Assembly: GCA_947448675.1 (NCBI GenBank)
Contig: CANFOR010000135.1
Span: forward strand, 1-7,627
Length of the DNA stretch: 7,627 bases
Direction of reading: 5' to 3'
Source: Betaproteobacteria bacterium
GTDB taxonomy: Bacteria; Pseudomonadota; Gammaproteobacteria; Burkholderiales; Burkholderiaceae_C
The notes beneath the pieces are model-generated. The model did no database searches, was not told the DNA's origin, and worked only from the letters and a program-made list of their open reading frames with translations. The translations under genes were made by a program, and so were the position numbers. Shown in pieces: positions 1-5,028 of this stretch (within the stretch, counting starts at the first letter, position 1; each line of letters starts with the position of its first letter).

Positions 1-9
1 AGCGCCTAA
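1..9 (+). CDS. 3' end of an upstream gene (last two codons and stop)
   Basis: The first nine bases read AGC GCC TAA, and the TAA shares its last base with the ATG of the next gene (TAATG). This is the classic arrangement of translationally coupled genes, and the next gene also overlaps its follower in the same way (TGATG). I therefore infer that a co-transcribed gene ends here. Nothing of its product is visible beyond Ser-Ala-stop. If the sulfolactate reading of the following genes is right, a sulfo-lyase subunit (SuyB) would be the natural candidate, but that is a guess from context. Confidence 0.4.
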   Translation, partial: SA

Positions 10-944
10 TGGGCCGAATCGTTATTTCAGAATTCATGGATGAGCGCGCGGTGGCGCAGCTGGGCGCCCAGCACGAGGTGCTCTACGACGCGGGCCTTCA
101 AAAAGACGCCACGCGCTTGGCCGTAGAAGCCAAAAATTGCGACGCTTTCATCGTGCGCAACCTGACCCAAGTCCGCGGCGACTTGCTCGCCGCCTTGGCC
201 AGCAGCGGGCGCTGCAAAGTGGTCGGCCGCTTGGGCGTGGGCCTCGACAACATCGACGTGCCTGCTTGCGAGGCCGCTGGCATGCAGGTCATTCCCGCCA
301 CCGGAGCCAACGCGCTGAGCGTGGCCGAATACGTCATCTGCAGCGCCATGCTCTTGCTGCGCGGTGCCTATGCTTCCACGGCTGACGTAGCCGCTGGCAA
401 ATGGCCGCGCGCAGCGCTTTCTAACGGGCGCGAAACTGCAGGCAAAACCCTGGGCATCATTGGCTTTGGCAGCATTGGACAACTCAGCGCCAAGCTGGCC
501 CAGGGCCTGGGCATGCAGGTGCAGGCATTTGACGCCATGCTGCAGCCCAGCGCTGCGGTGTTCGCGCAAAGCGGCGTGCGTAGCGTGGGGCTCGACGCCT
601 TGGTCGCCAGCTCCGACGTCATCAGCCTGCATGTGCCCTTGGTCGATGGCACGCGCGGCCTGTTCAACGCGGCGCGTATTGCCGCCATGAAAAAAGGTGC
701 GGTGCTCATCAACACCTCGCGCGGACATATTGTCGATGTGGCCGCTTTGGCCGAGTCGCTCAAGGCTGGGCATTTGGGTGGCGCGGCGCTCGATGTGTTT
801 GACACCGAGCCCCTGCCTGCATCTGCCGATTTGGCCGCTTGCCCCAACCTCATCCTCACGCCACACATCTCGGGCGTGAGCGCCGAGAGCAATGAGCGGG
901 TGAGCTTCATGATCGCCAGCAAAGTACTCGAGGCTTTGCACTGA
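9..944 (+). CDS. slcC: D-isomer-specific 2-hydroxyacid dehydrogenase, possibly (S)-sulfolactate dehydrogenase
   Basis: A 311-residue cytosolic NAD(P)-dependent 2-hydroxyacid dehydrogenase of normal family length. The N- and C-terminal parts form the substrate domain, and the Rossmann domain spans roughly residues 100-285. Visible landmarks are GVGLDNID (76-83), the dinucleotide loop GFGSIG (152-157) followed by Asp175 at the end of the next strand (suggesting NAD over NADP), NTSRG with catalytic Arg238, DTEPL with Glu267, and TPHISG with catalytic His286. The ATG at position 9 overlaps the stop of an upstream gene, and the gene's own TGA overlaps the ATG of the Ldh2-family gene, so the three are probably translated together. 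Pairing with an Ldh2-family enzyme and a Bug receptor suggests SlcC, which oxidises (S)-3-sulfolactate to 3-sulfopyruvate. Family membership is clear. The substrate is inferred from context, and a glyoxylate/hydroxypyruvate or other 2-keto acid reductase remains possible. Confidence 0.9.
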   Translation: MGRIVISEFMDERAVAQLGAQHEVLYDAGLQKDATRLAVEAKNCDAFIVRNLTQVRGDLLAALASSGRCKVVGRLGVGLDNIDVPACEAAGMQVIPATGANALSVAEYVICSAMLLLRGAYASTADVAAGKWPRAALSNGRETAGKTLGIIGFGSIGQLSAKLAQGLGMQVQAFDAMLQPSAAVFAQSGVRSVGLDALVASSDVISLHVPLVDGTRGLFNAARIAAMKKGAVLINTSRGHIVDVAALAESLKAGHLGGAALDVFDTEPLPASADLAACPNLILTPHISGVSAESNERVSFMIASKVLEALH

Positions 945-1957
945 TGGCCCAGCTTGGTTTGCAAGAAGCTACTGTTTTGGTAGCTAAATCGCTAGCATTG
1001 GCGGGCGCTAGCGAACAGATGGCCTCAAGCACGGCACAGGCCTTGGTGCGAGCCGAAGCCCAGGGCATGGCCTCGCACGGTCTCTCGCGCGTGCCGCAAT
1101 ACGCCACGCATTTGCGCAATGGCCGGGCCAACGGACGGGCTATTGCTACGGTAGCCAAACGCAAAGGCGCAGCCGTCTTGGTAGATGCCCAACAAGGCCT
1201 GGCCTTCCCGGCTTGCGCGCTGGCCGTTGCCACCGCGATCGAGGTGGCGCGCGAATTCGGTGTGTGCTTCGTCGGCGTGTGCAACTCGCACCATGCGGGC
1301 GTGATCGTTGACCATCTGCGACCGGCAGCGGCGGCAGGCATGGTTGGTATGGGCTTTGCCAACTCACCTGCAGCCATGCCAGTAGCTGGCGGCAAGCACG
1401 CCATCTTTGGCACCAACCCTATTGCTGCAGTGTTCCCGCGCAAAGCCGCCGAGCCGCTGATGATCGACCTCAGTTTGAGCGAGGTCGCGCGCGGCAAGCT
1501 CATGGTCGCCGCCAAAGAGGGCAAGCCCATTCCCCTGGGCTGGGCGCTCGACGCAGACGGCCAGCCGACCACCGACCCCAAGGCGGGCCTGGAGGGCTCG
1601 ATGCTGCCCTTGGGTTCAATTAACAGCCCCAAAGGCTCGATGCTGGCCCTGATGGTCGAGCTGATGGTCACCGCCGTGATCGGCGCGCAATTTGGTTTTG
1701 AAGCCTCGAGCTTCTTCGTTGACGCAGGCAATGCGCCACGCATTGGCCAGGCCTTCATCGTGATCGACCCGGGCGCGTTGTCGGGCCAAGACGTCTACTA
1801 CGAGCGCATGGAAACCGTCATCGCTGAAATGCTCTCAGACGACGGCGTGCGCTTGGCCGGGGCGCGGCGTTTGGCGCTGGAGCGCAAAGCTGCAGTCAGT
1901 GGCATTAGCATCCCCGACGCGCTCAAGGCCCAACTCGAAGCACTGGCTGCAGCCTAG
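944..1957 (+). CDS. comC: Ldh2-family malate/L-lactate/sulfolactate dehydrogenase, possibly (R)-sulfolactate dehydrogenase
   Basis: A 337-residue protein of the Ldh2/MdH/YiaK fold, which is unrelated to classical Rossmann lactate dehydrogenases and uses NAD(P) in the cytosol. Diagnostic segments are SHGLSR (44-49, with the family's catalytic His45 and substrate-binding Arg49), NSHHAG (114-119), the FGTNP nucleotide/substrate loop (155-159), GWALD (199-203), and a SPKG segment (228-231). Length is normal for the family. The ATG shares one base with the preceding stop (TGATG). The family includes archaeal ComC, which interconverts (R)-sulfolactate and sulfopyruvate. Together with the upstream D-2-hydroxyacid dehydrogenase it could act as a two-enzyme epimerase. 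Other Ldh2 substrates (malate, lactate, ureidoglycolate, 2,3-diketogulonate) cannot be excluded from sequence alone. Codons for residues 8-24 consist of an interspersed-repeat-like element (see the entry at 966-1014). Confidence 0.9.
   Translation: MAQLGLQEATVLVAKSLALAGASEQMASSTAQALVRAEAQGMASHGLSRVPQYATHLRNGRANGRAIATVAKRKGAAVLVDAQQGLAFPACALAVATAIEVAREFGVCFVGVCNSHHAGVIVDHLRPAAAAGMVGMGFANSPAAMPVAGGKHAIFGTNPIAAVFPRKAAEPLMIDLSLSEVARGKLMVAAKEGKPIPLGWALDADGQPTTDPKAGLEGSMLPLGSINSPKGSMLALMVELMVTAVIGAQFGFEASSFFVDAGNAPRIGQAFIVIDPGALSGQDVYYERMETVIAEMLSDDGVRLAGARRLALERKAAVSGISIPDALKAQLEALAAA
966..1014 (+). repeat. Interspersed double-hairpin repeat embedded in coding sequence
   Basis: Two perfect inverted repeats sit side by side: AGCTAC (967-972) with GTAGCT (980-985) around a 7-nt loop, then TCGCTAGC (989-996) with GCTAGCGA (1007-1014) around a 10-nt loop. 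The layout (GCTA...TAGCT, short linker, CGCTAGC...GCTAGCG) resembles the short dispersed repeats I know from Comamonadaceae genomes, and a similar element lies at 3043-3074. Here it is read in frame as residues 8-24 of the Ldh2-family protein, in the first helix, without disturbing the frame. The palindromes are seen directly; membership of a genome-wide family is an inference. Confidence 0.5.
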
Positions 1958-2009
1958 GGGTTTTACACCTTATCGGCAGCGCCAGGCTTTGGCATAGTCG
2001 TTTGCATAC

Positions 2010-2014
2010 AGGAG
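2010..2014 (+). promoter_or_regulatory. Shine-Dalgarno AGGAG that fixes the Bug receptor start
   Basis: AGGAG lies five bases before the ATG at 2020. An in-frame TTG at 2002 would add six residues (Met-His-Thr-Gly-Val-Ser) ahead of the signal peptide, but it would place this Shine-Dalgarno inside the coding region and has no good ribosome site of its own. The ATG is therefore preferred. Confidence 0.75.
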
Positions 2015-2019
2015 TCAGC

Positions 2020-2991
2020 ATGCAAAGACGTGGGTTCATCATCGGTGCCAGCCAGGCGGCAGCCCTGGGCTTGCCCCGCCTGGTCTGGGCGCAAGACTTT
2101 CCCAAACCCGGCAGCACCATCAAATACACCGTGCCCTTTCCGCCCGGGGGCCTGACCGACGTCATGGCCCGCATCGTGGCGCAAAAACTGAGCGAAGCCT
2201 GGAAGGCTTCCGTGGTGGTAGACAACAAAGCCGGGGGAAATGGGCAAATTGGTGCCGAGCAAGTGGCCAAAGGGCCCGCCGACGGCTCGCAGCTCTTGGC
2301 CATTACCCTCACCCATGCCGTCAACGCCAGCTTGTTTCCGCACGCACCTTTTAGCTTCACGCGCGACCTGCGCCCCGTGGCTTTGCTGGCCGCTTCACCC
2401 ATGCTGGTAGTGGTGCCCACAGCCAGCCCCATCAAAGACTTTAAAGACCTGGTTGTCGCGGCCCAAGCGCGCCCACTCAACGCAGGCAGCAGCGGCAATG
2501 GCTCGCCCACGCATGTGACCATGGCATTGTTCAACGACCTCAACCATTCGACCATGGCACACATTCCCTACCGTGGCGGTGCGCCTTCCATGACCGACCT
2601 TATTGGTGGCCAGCTTGACGTTATTTTTTCTAATTTTCCAGAGTCGATAGCCCATGTGAAGGGCGGCAAACTGCGCGCCCTGGCCCTGTGCTCGCCCGAG
2701 CGCCACCCCCAGGTGCCCGAGGTGCCCACCACCCTGGAGGTAGGCATGCCCAAGCTCTTGGTCGAGAACTGGACGGCGGCCATGGTGCAAGCCAAAACGC
2801 CCGACGCCATCGTCGAAAAATATTCGCGCGAGATCATCAAAATTTTGTACAGCGCCGAAGTCGAAGAGCGCGCCAGGGCCCAGGGTTTTCGCACCCAGCC
2901 CATGGGCAGCGAAGACTTTGGCCGCTTCTTGCACAGCGAAATCGAACGCTGGGGCCAAGTGGTTCGCAGCGCTAAGATCAGCGCAACTTAG
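2020..2991 (+). CDS. Bug/TctC-family periplasmic solute-binding receptor
   Basis: A 323-residue extracytoplasmic receptor of the Bug (TctC) family, which captures carboxylates or related small anions for tripartite tricarboxylate transporters (TTT). The N-terminus MQRRGFIIGA carries a twin-arginine-like RRxF motif, a hydrophobic stretch (7-18) and a likely cleavage site after VWA (22-24). Family signatures follow: VPFPPGGLTDVMAR (38-51), VVVDNKAGGNGQIG (65-78), GSSGNGSPTH (156-165, ligand loop), HIPYRGG (181-187) and GKLRALAL (216-223). It lies 62 bp after the Ldh2-family stop with no evident terminator between them, so it is probably in the same operon. TTT-type transporters have been linked to sulfolactate uptake in other bacteria, so it may bind sulfolactate. 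The membrane subunits (TctA/TctB-like) are not in the window, and Burkholderiales have many such orphan receptors. The ligand cannot be read from the sequence. Confidence 0.92.
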   Translation: MQRRGFIIGASQAAALGLPRLVWAQDFPKPGSTIKYTVPFPPGGLTDVMARIVAQKLSEAWKASVVVDNKAGGNGQIGAEQVAKGPADGSQLLAITLTHAVNASLFPHAPFSFTRDLRPVALLAASPMLVVVPTASPIKDFKDLVVAAQARPLNAGSSGNGSPTHVTMALFNDLNHSTMAHIPYRGGAPSMTDLIGGQLDVIFSNFPESIAHVKGGKLRALALCSPERHPQVPEVPTTLEVGMPKLLVENWTAAMVQAKTPDAIVEKYSREIIKILYSAEVEERARAQGFRTQPMGSEDFGRFLHSEIERWGQVVRSAKISAT

Positions 2992-2994
2992 CAC

Positions 2995-3026
2995 GCTATT
3001 TAAAACAAAAAATCGCTGCAACGCGC
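2995..3026 (+). repeat. Degenerate interspersed repeat-like element
   Basis: GCTATTT, an A-rich run, then ATCGCTGC and ACGCGC follow the same order as the GCTATT...ATAGCTGC...GCGC elements I associate with Comamonadaceae. Pairing between its arms is poor, so it may be a decayed copy or a chance match. It starts four bases after the Bug receptor stop, directly before a better copy at 3043-3074. Confidence 0.3.
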
Positions 3027-3033
3027 GTGAAAT

Positions 3034-3061
3034 TTGCGTGCGAAGCTACTAAAAATATAGC
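3034..3061 (+). promoter_or_regulatory. Possible sigma-70 promoter for the flavin monooxygenase gene
   Basis: TTGCGT (3034-3039) and TATAGC (3056-3061) are separated by 16 bases within the AT-rich spacer upstream of the monooxygenase gene, giving a leader of roughly 35 nt. Only the first three bases of the -35 box and four of six of the -10 box match consensus. The -10 lies inside the repeat-like element at 3043-3074. This is the most promoter-like spot in the spacer, but the match is weak. Confidence 0.3.
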
Positions 3062-3074
3062 AATATTCGCTAAC
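3043..3074 (+). repeat. Interspersed repeat-like element (second copy)
   Basis: AAGCTACT, an A-rich loop, TATAGC, then ATTCGCTAAC. GCTA (3045-3048) pairs with TAGC (3058-3061), and that TAGC can alternatively pair with GCTA (3069-3072). The start (AAGCTACT) and the order of arms match the element at 966-1014 within the Ldh2-family gene, about 2 kb upstream. Shared order and a shared 8-base start make common descent plausible but not certain. Confidence 0.4.
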
Positions 3075-3103
3075 TTGCAAAGCCAAACCAGATCGAAAAT
3101 AGC

Positions 3104-4231
3104 ATGAACAACCCAGATATCGTCGTCGTAGGCGCAGGCCCCGCGGGCTTGGCGGTATCGGCCTGTTTGCGCCAGCAGGGCTTGGCCCATGTGGTGTTGG
3201 AGCGCGAGGCTGTGTTAGCGTCGAGTTGGCGCCGCCACTATGACCGCTTGCACCTGCACAGCATCAAGCGCTATTCGGCTCTGCCGCTCACGCCCTGGCC
3301 CCAAGATGCGCCGCGCTACCCTAGCCGCGAGCAGGTGGTAGCCTACCTAGAGGCGTATGCCGCCGAGCACGCGATTGCGCCGCTCCAGGGCGTTCAGGTG
3401 CAGCGCATTCGGCGCGAGGCTGGGCACTTTGTGGTGGAGACTTCTGCAGGCACTTTGCAGCCGCGCTGCGTGGTCATGGCCACCGGCTACAACTGTGTGC
3501 CCAAGCAGCCCGACTTGCCGGGTTTAGATGGCTTTGCCGGCAGCGTGCTGCACGCGAAAAACTACAAAAACCCGCAGCCCTACGCAGGCAAGCGCACTCT
3601 GGTCATCGGTTGCGGCAACTCGGGTGCCGAGATCGCGCTCGACCTGGCCGAGCAGGGCGTAGACGTGTCCATGGTGGTGCGCGGCCCGACGCATGTGGTG
3701 CCGCGCGATTTGTGGGGCCGCCCTTCGCAGCAAACCGGCGTGTTGCTCTCGGGCCTGCCGGTGGCTTGGCGCGACGCCATCGTCGGCCCGGTGCTGCGTT
3801 TGGCGGTGGGCAACTTGGCGCGCTGGGGCATTGTGCGGCCAAGCACCGGGCCCAACCGTATGATCGAAGACGCAGGCCGCGTGCCCATGCTCGACATAGG
3901 CACCATCGCCATGGTCAAGGCGGGCAAAATCCGCGTGCTGCCAGCGGCGCAAGAGGTTTTGGCCCATAGCGTGCGCTTTGCCGACGGCAGCAGCTACCCG
4001 TTTGAAGCCATTATTTTGGCCACGGGCTACACGCCGGGTTTAGAGCGCACCATCGAAGGCTTTAGCGCCATTGCCGACGCGCGCGGCAGGCCTGACCGCT
4101 TTGGTGAGGAGAGCGGCATTGCGGGACTGTTTTTTGTCGGCTTTAAAAACCCACCGACCGGGGCGCTGCGCGAGATCGCGCTGGAATCGCCGCGTGTGGC
4201 TGCGGCGATTGCGCAGCAACTAAAAGGATGA
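3104..4231 (+). CDS. Flavin-containing monooxygenase-like NAD(P)/FAD oxidoreductase
   Basis: A 375-residue two-dinucleotide-binding flavoprotein. The FAD loop is GAGPAG (10-15), with Glu33 at the end of the next strand as the likely ribose ligand. The NADPH loop is GCGNSG (169-174). Between them lies FAGSVLHAKNY (144-154), fitting the FxGxxxHxxxY fingerprint of class B flavin monooxygenases (FMO, Baeyer-Villiger and YUCCA-type enzymes). ATGYN (126-130) and ATGYTP (306-311) mark the ends of the two Rossmann modules. No signal peptide or transmembrane segment is seen, so it is probably cytosolic. The substrate is unknown: class B enzymes oxygenate N, S or ketone groups. The ATG lacks a good Shine-Dalgarno, but later starts would remove GAGPAG. 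It probably has its own promoter in the 112-bp spacer. It ends 47 bp from the convergent moeB end, where I see no convincing terminator hairpin. Confidence 0.88.
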   Translation: MNNPDIVVVGAGPAGLAVSACLRQQGLAHVVLEREAVLASSWRRHYDRLHLHSIKRYSALPLTPWPQDAPRYPSREQVVAYLEAYAAEHAIAPLQGVQVQRIRREAGHFVVETSAGTLQPRCVVMATGYNCVPKQPDLPGLDGFAGSVLHAKNYKNPQPYAGKRTLVIGCGNSGAEIALDLAEQGVDVSMVVRGPTHVVPRDLWGRPSQQTGVLLSGLPVAWRDAIVGPVLRLAVGNLARWGIVRPSTGPNRMIEDAGRVPMLDIGTIAMVKAGKIRVLPAAQEVLAHSVRFADGSSYPFEAIILATGYTPGLERTIEGFSAIADARGRPDRFGEESGIAGLFFVGFKNPPTGALREIALESPRVAAAIAQQLKG

Positions 4232-4278
4232 ACCACGGTGCTCAGTGCCGACGCTAGGGCAGCAAGGCGCCAGTGCGT

Positions 4279-5028
4279 TTAATGCTTGCCGCACACCGGG
4301 CATTGCGGGTCGCGCGGCACGCGCAACTCGCTCCACGACATGTCGCGCCCGTCGAGCATTTGCAAGCGGCCGGCCAGCGAACGGCCCACACTAGCGAGCA
4401 GCTTCAAAGCCTCAGCCGCTTGCACCGAACCCACTATGCCCACCAGGGGCGCAAACACGCCCATGGTGGCGCAGCGGGTTTCTTCGGGCGCGTGTTGGGG
4501 TGGGAACACGCAGGCATAGCAAGGTGAGGCGGCGTCGCGCGGGTCAAACACGCTGATCTGCGCGTCAAAACGAATCGCCGCACCGCTGACCAAGGGCACG
4601 CCATGCGCCACGCAGGCAGCGTTGATGGCCTGGCGCGTGGCAAAGTTGTCACAGCAGTCCAGCACCACATCGGCTTGCGCAACCAACTGGTCCAGCAAGG
4701 CTGCATTGGCACGCTTTTGCACGGCGACAAGTTGCGGTTCAGGGTTGATGCTTGCTATGCTTTCAATAGCTGACAACGCTTTATTGACGCCCACTCTGGC
4801 CATATTGTGCGCAATTTGGCGCTGCAAATTGGTGACATCTACCGCGTCGTGGTCAACGATGGTGATGTGGCCGACGCCTGCGCTGCCCAGGTACAGCGCC
4901 ACCGGGGAGCCCAAGCCCCCCGCGCCAATGACTAACGCGCGGCCTTGGCTGATGCGCGCTTGGCCTTCCATGCCCATTTCGTCGAGCAAGATGTGGCGCG
5001 AGTAGCGCAGGAGCTGCGCGTCATTCAA
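4279..5028 (-). CDS. moeB: MoeB/ThiF-type E1-like adenylyltransferase
   Basis: A 249-residue protein, the same length as E. coli MoeB. It adenylates the C-terminal Gly-Gly of a ubiquitin-like sulfur carrier (MoaD for molybdopterin, possibly also ThiS for thiamine). Visible features are RYSRHILL (8-15), the ATP-binding GAGGLG (35-40), VDHDAVDVTNLQRQ (58-71, with Asp59, Asn67, Arg70 and Gln71), Lys83, DCCDN with Asp127, and two zinc CxxC pairs (Cys170/Cys173 and Cys243/Cys246). Cys186 corresponds to the ThiF/E1 cysteine position. There is no C-terminal rhodanese domain. The start appears to be TTG at 5028, inside the end of the upstream protease gene (8-bp overlap). An ATG four bases later is out of frame, and the next in-frame Met (18) would delete the conserved N-terminus. 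Translation is probably coupled to the protease gene. Confidence 0.9.
   Translation of the reverse strand: MNDAQLLRYSRHILLDEMGMEGQARISQGRALVIGAGGLGSPVALYLGSAGVGHITIVDHDAVDVTNLQRQIAHNMARVGVNKALSAIESIASINPEPQLVAVQKRANAALLDQLVAQADVVLDCCDNFATRQAINAACVAHGVPLVSGAAIRFDAQISVFDPRDAASPCYACVFPPQHAPEETRCATMGVFAPLVGIVGSVQAAEALKLLASVGRSLAGRLQMLDGRDMSWSELRVPRDPQCPVCGKH
4754..4780 (+). repeat. Interspersed repeat-like element within moeB
   Basis: GCTAT (4754-4758) and ATAGC (4766-4770) form a 5-bp inverted repeat with a 7-nt loop, followed by TGACAACGCTT. This has the same order as the GCTA...TAGCTG...CGCT elements elsewhere in the window. On the coding strand it corresponds to MoeB residues around Ala84-Ile93. 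It is less complete than the copy at 966-1014, so chance is possible. Confidence 0.3.

Noticed and set aside
27..941. 304-codon open frame on the - strand opposite the D-2-hydroxyacid dehydrogenase
   Set aside because: Shadow of a clearly recognisable gene. Its composition is His/Ala/Gly-rich, as expected of an antisense frame, and no domain is visible.
1141..1156. GCTAC-G-GTAGC palindrome as another repeat copy
   Set aside because: It lacks the second CGCTAGC-type hairpin and the AAGCTACT start, and a short palindrome of this size can arise by chance in GC-rich coding DNA.
907..1758. 283-codon open frame on the - strand opposite the Ldh2-family gene
   Set aside because: Antisense shadow: the plus-strand protein has all family motifs, and the minus-strand translation shows none.
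1958..2009. Promoter for the Bug receptor in the 62-bp gap after the Ldh2-family gene
   Set aside because: TTTACA and CATAGT are present, but their spacing (about 25 bp) is far from functional. Read-through from upstream is simpler.
2002..2019. TTG start six codons upstream of the Bug receptor ATG
   Set aside because: The good AGGAG ribosome site lies between this TTG and the ATG, and the ATG gives a normal signal peptide beginning MQRRGF.
4232..4278. Possible bidirectional terminator between the convergent monooxygenase and moeB genes
   Set aside because: I looked for a stem followed by a T-run. There are only short imperfect matches and a repeated CAGTGC in direct orientation, and no T-run.
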